A stretch of 61,417 bases of DNA, from positions 1-61,417 of the forward strand of contig CAZYBU010000020.1 of the NCBI GenBank assembly GCA_964645775.1, written 5' to 3'. The notes beneath the pieces are model-generated. The model saw only the letters and a program-made list of their open reading frames with translations. It had not been told where the DNA came from and made no database searches. Positions within the stretch are counted from its first letter, which is position 1. Each line of letters opens with the position of its first letter. Shown here one piece after another: positions 44,146 to 53,092 of this stretch. The DNA is from CAZYBU01 sp964645775. Its GTDB lineage: Bacteria; Spirochaetota; UBA4802; UBA5550. Position numbers and translations under genes: made by a program.

Positions 44146-47100
44146 ATGCAATTTCACATGGAAACAAAACATAAATACCGGGCATCCTTCGCGCCTCTCA
44201 CGTTATTTTTTTTGATCCTCATCTTTTTGTTCAGCTTTCCGGCTCTCCTCTCGTCTCATACCGGACCAATCAAAGATGAAATCATTCTAACCGGAAATCA
44301 CGACTATGACCTGAAACCGGTCCTCCACTACCTGGAAGACCCGAATGGCGAGTTGACAATCTATGAGATATCGGCGCTCGATACCGGAAAAGACTTCGAA
44401 CCTCTTTCTTCCGTTCACGGAAATTTCGGATTCACGGAATCCACATACTGGCTCCGTTTCCAGGCCAGAAACGACACTGATTTAAAAGACTGGGTCCTGG
44501 TCTTTGACTATCCCATGGTCGAGCGGGTCTCACTTTTCTTCAAAGACAGAAATGAGGCAATATTAGAGCATAAAATAACAGACAATACCCCATATAGCCA
44601 GCGGGACTACAGGCTCAGGTATCCTGTCTTTAATCTTCCCCGTATTGAAAGTAAACCTTCAACCTTTCATCTCAAAGTACAGACCCGCGGGACCATGCGT
44701 TTCCCCTTCCATGTAATGACCCCCAACCGACTCATGGGCAGAATAAGTTTTCAAAATTACGGTTTCGGACTTTATTACGGGGCCGCCCTGGTTCTGGCCA
44801 TTATCAACCTGGTCCTTATACTGGTTTTTCGAAATAGGAATTACTTCTTTTTCATGATATTTCTTATTTGCTATGTGATTTTCGAGTCTATTCAGAACGG
44901 TCATCTTTTCGAAATACTGGGAGTACCCCCCGGTGACATGAAGTTCCCACTCTACTTCCTCAGTTCAAGCCTTGGTATGGCGGTCACCATGCTTTTCGCC
45001 CGGGGATTCCTTGAAACCTGGAAACGGGCTCCCGTTATGGACAGACTTCTTCTCATGCTGGCCCCTCTATTTCTTCTTTCAGGAGTTTTCGGGGTCATTC
45101 TGGGTCCCGGAATGATGCTATCCGTTTATACCCTTACGGTTCTAATATGGGCCCTCACCAATCTTGCTGCCGGTATCCTCATTACCGCAGGCGGGTACAG
45201 GCCGGCCCGCTACTATCTAACGGCCTGGGCTTTTATGATCATCGGTTTTATCTTCTTTGCCCTCAGGGGAAGGGGACAACTGCCTGACAACCTGCTGACC
45301 CTTTATGGCAACCAGGCCGGTTTCTTTGCCCTGATGTTCTTCATAACCCTGGCCCTCAATGACCGCATCAACCTGCTGAAACAGGAAAGACTGGAAGCCA
45401 GGGATCAGGCTCTCGAGAACATGGAACGCGTCAACCGCATGAAGGAAGAGATGATCCACGCCATGGAGAGAAACGATCGTCTCAGGGATGATTTTCTCTA
45501 TCGCATAGGTAATGAGCTGGAGCCCCCTCTTCATTCACTTATGGCCATGACGGATTCAATCAGGCAGGGCACCTACGGAACCGTTCCTCACGCGGCTCAC
45601 AGGAACCTGGACCTCATGCGGGCAAGCCTGGAGCGCCTTTCCGGGCTGGTAACAGATATCGCGGATTACGTCCGTATTCGTCATAACAGCATTGATCTCT
45701 CCCCCGGCTGGACAGACATCCCCACCCTGGCGGGACTGGCCGTACAGATTATGCGTCCGTATGCCGTGGAACGGGCTCTCTCTCTCTCTTTCCGTTCGGA
45801 GGAGGATGTGCCATCCTGCATGTGCGACGAAAAGAGGATATACCAGGTCATCATGAATCTCCTGGATAACGCGATTACCTATACCTCTGACGGTTATATT
45901 GAAGTAGAAGTCTCGACTATCCAGGGAGAAGAGATATCTCTGGTCGAGATCTCCGTGACAGACACGGGCGCCGGCATTGACGATGATATGCTGCCCCGGG
46001 TTTTCAACCTCTTCGAAGAGAACGAGGATTCGGATTCAAGAGTAAAAGGCGCTGGAATCGGTCTCTCTATCTCAAGACACCTGGTGGAACTTCACAGCGG
46101 CAGTATACACGTCGAATCCGAGACCGGTAAAGGATCTACCTTCCGGATCCATTTGCCCCCTGAAGGGGGAGGACGCATCCTCCAGTCTCCCCACAGAGAA
46201 CACGGTTCCAGAGAAATTGAACTTCTGCCGGATGCTTCCGCGGCAGCAGATACACAGGAAACAGGGCAACATTCAGCTAAGAATGTATCCGTCCTGGTGG
46301 TTGATGATGATCCCCTCATATGCAGGGTTCTTGAAGGTTACCTGGTCCGGGAGGGGTACAATGCGATGATCGAGACCAACGCCCTCCTTGCGATGGAGAA
46401 GTTAGAGGCGAGAAAGGTATTCCCCGATATTCTGCTGCTGGACGCCTTCATTCCGGGTCTATCCTCCCCGGAAATGATTCGGAACATACGGGCCATATAC
46501 AATGAATCGAGACTCCCTATAATAGTTCTTACCCTGAGAGAACAGGTTGAGCTTATCCAGGAAAGCTTCCGGGCCGGGGCAAGCGATTACCTTATGAAAC
46601 CGATCTCCAGGGACGATCTTTCAATCCGCTTGAGGAATACCCTGCTTCTGCGACAGATAGCCCAGCATAGACAGAGAATCCATGTCATCGAACAGGATCT
46701 GGGCATGGCCAGAAAGATCCAGCTTTCCACCCTTCCTTCGCGTCCTCCTGAACTTGCGGGACTTGAGATCGGTATTCTTTATGTTCCCATGGAGAAGGTG
46801 GGAGGAGATTTCTACAATTTTCATGTTGTTGAAGAGAAAAACCTGGGTATCCTGATAACAGACGTGTCCGGTCACGGCATCGCCGCGGCCCTGATCTCTT
46901 CCATGATAAAGGTCACCTTTTCGACCCTTAAGAAGAGAGCCCGGACCCCGGCCGACTTTTTAACAGAGATGTCACGCATCATGGTAGAGCACCTGGATGA
47001 GCATTTTCTCACGGCCGGTTATGCCTATATTGACATAGAAGAACGCGTAATCCATCTGGCCCGTGCGGGACATGAGCCGACAATCGTTTACCACCGATCC

Positions 47101-47412
47101 ACGGGGGACGTGAAGGATTACTTCCCAGGAGGAGCCATGATCTCACCGATGGTTCAAAAACCCTTCGGTGAACTGCAGATACCCCTTGAACCGGGGGACC
47201 GCGTCATCTTATACACGGATTGTGTAACTGAGATAATGAATAATGAGGGGAAGATGTTCGGCAAACGGAAGTTTAACGAATTCATACGTTCAACAGCCGA
47301 TCTAAAAGCGAATGAGGTTACCTCCCGGCTTATAGTCGAACTCTGGTCCTGGTCGGGAGGTAAAGACGTCTTTGATGATGACCTGACCGTCCTCGTTGTT
47401 GACATCTCCTGA
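44146..47412 (+). CDS. 7TM receptor / pseudo-histidine kinase / REC / PP2C phosphatase
   Basis: A 1088-residue protein. A signal helix, an extracellular 7TMR-DISM domain (about 45-190) and about seven membrane helices (about 200-400) are followed by a histidine kinase core. In its HisKA helix the usual phosphoacceptor His is Asn456 (FLYRIGNELEPPL), while the ATPase keeps DNAITYTSDG, DTGAGI and GAGIGLSIS. A receiver with Asp766 (ILLLDAFIPG) and a YLMKP Lys follows, then a SpoIIE-type PP2C domain (about 850-1088) with VGGDFYNF, TDVSGHG and DDDLTVLVV. It likely binds ATP without autophosphorylating at the normal site and regulates its phosphatase. Start uncertain: 44146 or 44158, both without a good ribosome site. 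Confidence 0.85.
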   Translation: MQFHMETKHKYRASFAPLTLFFLILIFLFSFPALLSSHTGPIKDEIILTGNHDYDLKPVLHYLEDPNGELTIYEISALDTGKDFEPLSSVHGNFGFTESTYWLRFQARNDTDLKDWVLVFDYPMVERVSLFFKDRNEAILEHKITDNTPYSQRDYRLRYPVFNLPRIESKPSTFHLKVQTRGTMRFPFHVMTPNRLMGRISFQNYGFGLYYGAALVLAIINLVLILVFRNRNYFFFMIFLICYVIFESIQNGHLFEILGVPPGDMKFPLYFLSSSLGMAVTMLFARGFLETWKRAPVMDRLLLMLAPLFLLSGVFGVILGPGMMLSVYTLTVLIWALTNLAAGILITAGGYRPARYYLTAWAFMIIGFIFFALRGRGQLPDNLLTLYGNQAGFFALMFFITLALNDRINLLKQERLEARDQALENMERVNRMKEEMIHAMERNDRLRDDFLYRIGNELEPPLHSLMAMTDSIRQGTYGTVPHAAHRNLDLMRASLERLSGLVTDIADYVRIRHNSIDLSPGWTDIPTLAGLAVQIMRPYAVERALSLSFRSEEDVPSCMCDEKRIYQVIMNLLDNAITYTSDGYIEVEVSTIQGEEISLVEISVTDTGAGIDDDMLPRVFNLFEENEDSDSRVKGAGIGLSISRHLVELHSGSIHVESETGKGSTFRIHLPPEGGGRILQSPHREHGSREIELLPDASAAADTQETGQHSAKNVSVLVVDDDPLICRVLEGYLVREGYNAMIETNALLAMEKLEARKVFPDILLLDAFIPGLSSPEMIRNIRAIYNESRLPIIVLTLREQVELIQESFRAGASDYLMKPISRDDLSIRLRNTLLLRQIAQHRQRIHVIEQDLGMARKIQLSTLPSRPPELAGLEIGILYVPMEKVGGDFYNFHVVEEKNLGILITDVSGHGIAAALISSMIKVTFSTLKKRARTPADFLTEMSRIMVEHLDEHFLTAGYAYIDIEERVIHLARAGHEPTIVYHRSTGDVKDYFPGGAMISPMVQKPFGELQIPLEPGDRVILYTDCVTEIMNNEGKMFGKRKFNEFIRSTADLKANEVTSRLIVELWSWSGGKDVFDDDLTVLVVDIS

Positions 47413-47492
47413 TATTCATAACTCTGTCCAGGAGAAATTCCCTTGACGGCCTCCCTCAACCATGACAAAGAAACCTGAAACCGGGAGTGTTT

Positions 47493-48233
47493 ATGGAAGC
47501 CTATCTGCCTGACTTCATCCGTGCCTATCCCATTGTAATCGAACCCTTTAAACCCTTCGCCCTGCCCCATATTGTCGCCATAACTCTATCTATCCTTTTT
47601 TTGTTCCTGACGATCTACATACTTCGCCGGGAACGTTTCCGACACTGGCGGAAACCTTACAGATACACGCTGCTGGCGCTTATGATTGTCCTGGAAATTA
47701 TTCAGAGAAGCTGGTACATCCTGCTAAAACAGGATGAGCTTGCGAGTCACATGGGTTTCCAGTTATGCGGGATAGCCATCATCCTGGCCATCATTACCCT
47801 TATAACCGGCAAGGAGACCTTTCTCGAAGTTATATACTTCTGGGGATTAGCTGCGGCTCCCCAGGTCCTCCTTTCTCCGGCCCTGGGACCCTACGGCTTT
47901 CCCCATTACCATTTCATTCACCAGTTTATTTCCCACACCCTGCTGATCAATTTTGTACTCTATTTCACGCTGGTGGAGGGTTACCGTCCGGGCCCCCGTT
48001 CCCCTCTCAGGGTATTAATCATAACAAACCTTTACGGACTTATCCTCATACCGGTTAATCATTTTCTCGGCACGAATTATCTGTTTCTCTGCCGCAAACC
48101 GCCGAACACAATCATGGATATAATGGGGCCCTGGCCCTGGTATATCCTTGTTCTTGAGGCCCTGGCCTTCATTCTCTTCTCCCTTGTCTATCTGCCGGTC
48201 TGGCTGGAAAGAAAGAAAAAAGGGACCGGGTAA
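47493..48233 (+). CDS. YwaF/TIGR02206-family integral membrane protein
   Basis: A 246-residue membrane protein with six or seven predicted helices. The pattern of conserved His and aromatic residues (GFPHYHFIHQFISHTLL, NHFLGTNYLFLCRKP, MGPWPWYIL) is that of the TIGR02206/YwaF family, whose function is unknown. GGGAG stands 5 nt before the ATG at 47493, preferred to the GTG at 47487. It may be an independent unit; an 81-nt gap separates it from the pseudo-kinase. Confidence 0.82.
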   Translation: MEAYLPDFIRAYPIVIEPFKPFALPHIVAITLSILFLFLTIYILRRERFRHWRKPYRYTLLALMIVLEIIQRSWYILLKQDELASHMGFQLCGIAIILAIITLITGKETFLEVIYFWGLAAAPQVLLSPALGPYGFPHYHFIHQFISHTLLINFVLYFTLVEGYRPGPRSPLRVLIITNLYGLILIPVNHFLGTNYLFLCRKPPNTIMDIMGPWPWYILVLEALAFILFSLVYLPVWLERKKKGTG

Positions 48234-48243
48234 TGCCGATTGC

Positions 48244-48273
48244 TTGACACCGGAGGAGATCGTCTGTCATTAT
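48244..48273 (+). promoter_or_regulatory. Promoter of the CTG-started hybrid kinase
   Basis: TTGACA (48244-48249), an 18-nt spacer and CATTAT (48268-48273), with a start expected near 48280, about 75 nt ahead of the proposed start codon. Confidence 0.55.
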
Positions 48274-48341
48274 CAGAGCGTACACGCGTCTGACAACGAC
48301 CCGTTGTTTTACGCCAGCCTTGCCGCACCCTCAGCCTGGTC

Positions 48342-48347
48342 AGGAGG
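48342..48347 (+). promoter_or_regulatory. Shine-Dalgarno site preceding a CTG start
   Basis: A perfect AGGAGG, 6 nt before CTG (48354). No ATG, GTG or TTG in the kinase frame follows until 48552, which lies inside the PAS domain. Confidence 0.55.
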
Positions 48348-48353
48348 AGCAAA

Positions 48354-49916
48354 CTGGATATACGGGGAGAAGAACTCATCAGGGATAATGCTTTCCTTCA
48401 CCTGGTAAACAATTTAAATGAAGGAATACTGATAGCCTGCCAGGGAGCGCTTACCTACGTCTCAAACCGGGTTATTGAAATACTCGGACATGAACGAGAC
48501 GATCTGCTTTCCCGTCCTTTTCTCGATTTCGTTCATCCCCTGGACCGGGAGATGGTCATTCTGCATCATCAGTCCCGAATCGAGGAGGGGAAGAATCCAT
48601 CCTATGACTTCCGGATCATAACGGCTGACGACAGGATTAAATGGCTCAACATATCCGGCACCCGTATCTCCTGGAATTCCGGTCCAGCGGTCCTCGCCTT
48701 TCTGACCGACATTACCCCCCGGAAGGAGATGGAAGCCCAGCTCACCGAAGCCCGCGACCAGGCTGAATCAGCCAGCCGGGCTAAAAGTGAATTTCTGGCC
48801 AACATGAGTCATGAAATCAGAACCCCCCTGAACGGCATTCTCGGCATGGTTCAGCTTTTTGCCACCACCGACCTTGACAATGAGCAGAGAGAGTATTTGG
48901 AGGCGGCCCTCCGCTCAGGAGATAACCTTGCCCGGCTTATCGGTGACATCCTCGATCTCTCCCGGATAGAGAGCGGAAAGATGAAGCTCCGGCACGAGCC
49001 CTTCTCTCTCGAGGGAATCGCCAGCACGGTCCGGGACACCTTCCGCCAGGAGGCCCAATCCCGCTCCCTTACTTTTCATGTTGAGATGGAATGCGACTTT
49101 CGCAGCAGGGTTTTGGGTGACCCTGTACGTATCCGCCAGATACTTTTCAACATCGTGGGTAACGCGCTGAAATTTACGGAAAAAGGTTCAGTGGAAGTCT
49201 ATCTCTCACTTATTGAAACAGACCAGTTTAAGGGTTCCTCTTTTAAGATGGTGGTGCAGGATACCGGTATAGGGATACCGGAAGACCGGATGCATTATAT
49301 CTTTGAGCCCTTTACTCAGATAGAGAGCTCCTTCAGCCGGAGCTTTCAGGGAGCCGGTCTCGGTCTCCAGATCGTCAAACGCCTCACCGATATCCTCCAT
49401 GGTTCCGTATCCGTCGACAGTACCCCGGGAGAAGGAACACGTGTCACCTGTGTTATTCCCGTGGAAAGGATGCCGATTCCCGAAGAAAAAGAATACCGGG
49501 CTGCCGAAGAGCCGGCCCCAATCTCTGACGCTGCCCGTTTCCATGTCCTCCTTGTGGAGGACAACCAGACCAACCTTCTCTTTGTAAAACGTATTCTGGA
49601 AAAGATCGGTTACCGGGTAGATACGGCCACTAACGGCAGGGAAGCTCTCCAGCGCCTTGAGGATGATATTTTTGACTGTGTTCTCATGGATGTGCAGATG
49701 CCCGTAATGGACGGAGTCGAGGCGACCAGAATGATTCGAGAAAGCAACAAAAGCTGGAAGAACATTCCCATTATCGCCCTTACCGCTCACGCCCTGGAAG
49801 GGGACAGAGAACGGTTTATTCAATCCGGCATGAACGCTTATCTCTCCAAGCCGGTACGCAGGGAAGACCTTCTGGGAGTCATACGGGATATCCTCGTGGA
49901 GATGAATTCAGGTTAA
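48354..49916 (+). CDS. PAS hybrid histidine kinase with receiver, probable CTG start
   Basis: A 520-residue soluble sensor kinase. The PAS domain (about 15-130) begins upstream of the first ATG, and its residues between 48354 and 48552 (such as VNNLNEGILIACQGALTYVS) are plainly part of the fold. The kinase core has His153 in FLANMSHEIRTPLNG, then GNALKFTEKG, DTGIGIPE and GAGLGLQI. The receiver is complete with Asp446 (DCVLMDVQMPVMDG) and SKP Lys. The proposed start is CTG at 48354, 6 nt after AGGAGG, in frame and downstream of a good promoter. No effector regulator is adjacent; its receiver probably passes phosphate to a separate Hpt. Confidence 0.85.
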   Translation: MDIRGEELIRDNAFLHLVNNLNEGILIACQGALTYVSNRVIEILGHERDDLLSRPFLDFVHPLDREMVILHHQSRIEEGKNPSYDFRIITADDRIKWLNISGTRISWNSGPAVLAFLTDITPRKEMEAQLTEARDQAESASRAKSEFLANMSHEIRTPLNGILGMVQLFATTDLDNEQREYLEAALRSGDNLARLIGDILDLSRIESGKMKLRHEPFSLEGIASTVRDTFRQEAQSRSLTFHVEMECDFRSRVLGDPVRIRQILFNIVGNALKFTEKGSVEVYLSLIETDQFKGSSFKMVVQDTGIGIPEDRMHYIFEPFTQIESSFSRSFQGAGLGLQIVKRLTDILHGSVSVDSTPGEGTRVTCVIPVERMPIPEEKEYRAAEEPAPISDAARFHVLLVEDNQTNLLFVKRILEKIGYRVDTATNGREALQRLEDDIFDCVLMDVQMPVMDGVEATRMIRESNKSWKNIPIIALTAHALEGDRERFIQSGMNAYLSKPVRREDLLGVIRDILVEMNSG

Positions 49917-49962
49917 GCAAAAAGTATTGACTCTCCCCGCCCTATAACGCAGAATAGGGCTC

Positions 49963-50307
49963 ATGAACAGCCGCATTCTTATTCTACTGATTATCCTTAT
50001 CTCTGTTTTTCCCTCTCCCCTCCTTGCACGGGGAAAGCCGGAAGTCGAACAGCTTATAACTGAAGTGCGCCAGATGATTTCAGATTTTCCGGGAAATGTG
50101 GATATGTACGCCAGTAAAGAGAAAGAAGAAATATTCCGGCTGATTGAGGCATCAAATAAGCTTCTTGAGGAAAACAGCGTAGATGAAGCCTATTATCAGA
50201 TAAGCATCGCGAAATATTATTTTAACCTCATTAACGCGCAGAAGGAGCTTTATAACGCGAAACAGGAAGAGATGGAGGTCAGGAAAAAAATTGAAAAGAA
50301 TCCCTGA
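49963..50307 (+). CDS. Small secreted protein, paralogue of the next gene's N-terminus
   Basis: A 114-residue protein with a cleavable signal (to about LLARG) and a helical mature part. Its segment LLEENSVDEAYYQISIAKYYFNL matches LEENTLDRAWYFISIARIKLK of the following OmpA-domain protein, so the two share a helical domain. TTGACT (49927) and CAGAAT (49950) give a promoter-like pair, though the start would fall almost on the ATG. It overlaps the next gene by 17 nt and is surely co-translated. Confidence 0.7.
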   Translation: MNSRILILLIILISVFPSPLLARGKPEVEQLITEVRQMISDFPGNVDMYASKEKEEIFRLIEASNKLLEENSVDEAYYQISIAKYYFNLINAQKELYNAKQEEMEVRKKIEKNP

Positions 50308-51040
50308 GATACTCCTGTGCCTCATCATTTTCATTCCTCTGCCGGCCCTTTCCATTGAGAAGGATGAGGTCAAATCGCTTATACTTCAGGCAGAAGAGAT
50401 TGTCGCTGAAATCGATGAAAATTCATCTATAAGGGAACATGTCCCCTACTATATATATTCTGACGGTATCATCGATATCATTCGGGCCAGAATTCAGCTG
50501 GAGGAAAACACCCTGGATCGTGCCTGGTATTTTATTTCCATAGCGCGCATTAAACTGAAGACCGCGCGTGTCCTGGGAGAAGCCCGGCGAATTAAGTCAC
50601 GCACGGACAAGATGCTTTTGGCCTACTATAAACAGAGCAGCCTGCAGGAGGTCTCCGAGACCCTGGATATGATCCTGGTCCTCGGACTTAAAAAGAAGGA
50701 GAACATATACAAAACGGACAGGCCGGATGACCTTCTTTTCCGTTCAAGGGAGTTCAAACTGCAAGAGGAGGGTATGCATGAGCTCGATCGGATCATCCGA
50801 CTGATGAAAGCGATGCCCGGCTGCCGCCTGAAAGTTGTGGGCCATTCCTCGGAATTCGATTACAAGGACGCCACCGTCCGAAAGGCCCATATCTGCCGGA
50901 AGTATATTATCGAGAAGGGTATCGATCCGGAAAGGGTAGAGGCCACAGGCCTTGGAAACAGCGAACCGGTACGAACCTACGGAGGCTTTAGACGAACGGA
51001 CCGTGTCGAGTTTATCCTCTTCGACCTCTCATTCAGATAG
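50291..51040 (+). CDS. OmpA-domain envelope protein
   Basis: A 249-residue periplasmic protein with a signal (to about PALS), a helical N-terminal domain shared with the preceding gene, and an OmpA-C-like peptidoglycan-binding domain (about 160-249). LKVVGHSSEFD followed by ATVRKAHICRKYIIEKGIDPERVEATGLGNSEP is split over the domain's core. It starts at TTG, 17 nt inside the previous gene, with AGGA upstream. Probably anchors a small complex to the cell wall; convergent with recJ, overlapping it by 12 nt. Confidence 0.82.
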   Translation: MKRIPEILLCLIIFIPLPALSIEKDEVKSLILQAEEIVAEIDENSSIREHVPYYIYSDGIIDIIRARIQLEENTLDRAWYFISIARIKLKTARVLGEARRIKSRTDKMLLAYYKQSSLQEVSETLDMILVLGLKKKENIYKTDRPDDLLFRSREFKLQEEGMHELDRIIRLMKAMPGCRLKVVGHSSEFDYKDATVRKAHICRKYIIEKGIDPERVEATGLGNSEPVRTYGGFRRTDRVEFILFDLSFR

Positions 51041-53092
51041 CCTCTCTTCCACCGTGCCTACCCGGATATCTTCAATTATCATCCTCGGCTCCCTGTTACC
51101 CCGGTATTCGTTTATCTCCAGCCGGTAGACAAGGTCGAGGGGGACACCCTTCATAAAGGCTTCGTTCATCTCATCCGCCCGGTTCCATCCGATAGCACTG
51201 GCCCGGCCATTCCCATGAAACCGGTATATGCCGTGTTTACCGGCATTCCCCATCCGCCGGAAGCTTTGCACGACCAGTTTTCTTCCGAGAAAAAGTGGCG
51301 GCTCATTATCTTTTCCGAAAGGCCTGAGCCAATCGAGCTGTTCCAGGAAATTCAAGGTCACCTGGTCCGGTGGCAGCTCAAAGACAATACCTTTATCCGC
51401 CTTCCGTTCCCGCGGTTCGGCCAGGGCGTCATCTATAAGAGCACAAAGAGAATCGAACTTCTCCTTCTCTATGGTAAACCCGAAGGCCTGAGCGTGTCCT
51501 CCGATTCTGGTAAACTTCTCTTCAAAAAGCATGGCCACGGAAAACCAGTCTGTCCCGTCAGGAGAACGCCCCGATCCCCGTACCTCGTCACTATCGGGGT
51601 CACAGGCCGCCACAAGGGTCGGTTTGCCATACCGTTCCGCCAGGCGTCCGGCCACAAGACCGCTCAATCCCTCCGGCTGTCCCATCATCCTGCCCACGAC
51701 ACAGTTCTTATGTTCACTAACCAGGAGGGCGCCGGTTTCCCCGTTTTCAGGGTCGAGCATCTGCTTCAGGAGCTGGCGTCTGTGGGAATTCAGGGCACTG
51801 ATCTCTTCAAGGTGAAGAGCTCCGCCATCAGGGTTTGAAAGAAAATATTTCACCAGGAGAGAGGTCGCACCGAAACGTCCAGGAGTGTTCAAAAGAGGGG
51901 CGATCTTCCAGGCCACGGCATCTTCCCTGGATGAAGAACCCTCCAAATAGGAAGCCAGTTCCCCCTGCCTGAACCTGTCCAGACGGTCAAGACCCTGGCG
52001 GACAAGGACCCGGTTTTCATCCCGCAGGGGCATGACATCGGCGATAGTCCCCAGGGCCACCAGGGGAAGGACCTCATTCAGAAATTCGGTTATCCGCATC
52101 GATGAGGCAAGAAGAACTCTGTGGAAAAGGCGGACCATAAGCTCTTCCGGAGGAAGGATGTCCGTTCCCTTCAGGTTCAGGGAGCGGGCCAGGTCTCGTA
52201 AGCCTTCCGGCGGAGATGAAGTATAGAGGGGCTTAAGGAATTCCGGCATCGTGGAGAACAGAGACTTTTCCCTTATTTCGGTCTCTTCTTCTTCCGTGAG
52301 ACCAGTGGCGATTACCCTTGTCTCCGGCGTCAATACCCCTGAGGCCATGAGATGGGAAACAGATTCATATTCCTCCGGTTCACTCTCAACCAGTTCTTCG
52401 ATGACCCGGAGTATCAATCGACCGTTACCCGTGAGGAGGATATATCTCAGATTGAAAACGGGAAGATAAGAGAGCATAAGGGCGTGACAGAACTTGAAGG
52501 TCACTCCTACCCCGGAAAGATTGGGAAAAGGGTAACCGGACTCTTCGCAGGCCGGATTAACGATACGGGCGCGGGGAAGCTCTTCTCCGCAGACGTGATG
52601 ATCGAGGACGATAACATCCATGCCCAGGTCGACGGCAAGGGCTATCTCCTCGATATCCCTTATACCGGAATCGAGGGTCATGAGAAGCTTCACACCCTTT
52701 TCTGAAAACCACCGAATGATATCATCCGTCAGACCGTATCCTTCCCTTCCCTCAGGATATCGAATGTGGACATCTGCTTCCCTGCCTTCAAGAACTTTCA
52801 TGAGAACGGCAAGAGAGGTCACTCCATCCACATCGGAATCGCAGAAAACTCCGATTTTTTCGTTCTTCTCCTTTCCTCTTTGAAAGCGAAGCACCGCTTC
52901 TTTCATCCCATTGATCAAAAAAGGGGAACGCATGAGCCAGAGATCCGGATTCAGGAAATCGAGCAGACTCTTCTCCTTTTCCACTCCTCTGCTTTTCAGG
53001 ATGGCTGAAATTACAGGATGCAGATTCCGAGGATCCCTTTCAAAGGAGTTTTCTATCTCTCCGGTCCGGTGATTATTATCGTGAACGATCAT
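51029..53092 (-). CDS. recJ: Single-stranded-DNA-specific exonuclease RecJ
   Basis: A 687-residue DHH-superfamily nuclease that degrades ssDNA 5' to 3' in recombination and mismatch repair. The motifs FCDSDVDGVTSLAVLM, DSGI and VIVLDHH are in order, with the DHHA1 region (RIGGHAQAFGFTI) near the C-terminus. It is longer than the usual 560-580 residues; extra sequence lies around residues 230-340. The ATG at 53092 lies 17 nt inside the end of the RNase H gene, and the tail overlaps the OmpA-domain gene. Third gene of nif3-rnhA-recJ. Confidence 0.92.
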   Translation of the reverse strand: MIVHDNNHRTGEIENSFERDPRNLHPVISAILKSRGVEKEKSLLDFLNPDLWLMRSPFLINGMKEAVLRFQRGKEKNEKIGVFCDSDVDGVTSLAVLMKVLEGREADVHIRYPEGREGYGLTDDIIRWFSEKGVKLLMTLDSGIRDIEEIALAVDLGMDVIVLDHHVCGEELPRARIVNPACEESGYPFPNLSGVGVTFKFCHALMLSYLPVFNLRYILLTGNGRLILRVIEELVESEPEEYESVSHLMASGVLTPETRVIATGLTEEEETEIREKSLFSTMPEFLKPLYTSSPPEGLRDLARSLNLKGTDILPPEELMVRLFHRVLLASSMRITEFLNEVLPLVALGTIADVMPLRDENRVLVRQGLDRLDRFRQGELASYLEGSSSREDAVAWKIAPLLNTPGRFGATSLLVKYFLSNPDGGALHLEEISALNSHRRQLLKQMLDPENGETGALLVSEHKNCVVGRMMGQPEGLSGLVAGRLAERYGKPTLVAACDPDSDEVRGSGRSPDGTDWFSVAMLFEEKFTRIGGHAQAFGFTIEKEKFDSLCALIDDALAEPRERKADKGIVFELPPDQVTLNFLEQLDWLRPFGKDNEPPLFLGRKLVVQSFRRMGNAGKHGIYRFHGNGRASAIGWNRADEMNEAFMKGVPLDLVYRLEINEYRGNREPRMIIEDIRVGTVEERLSE

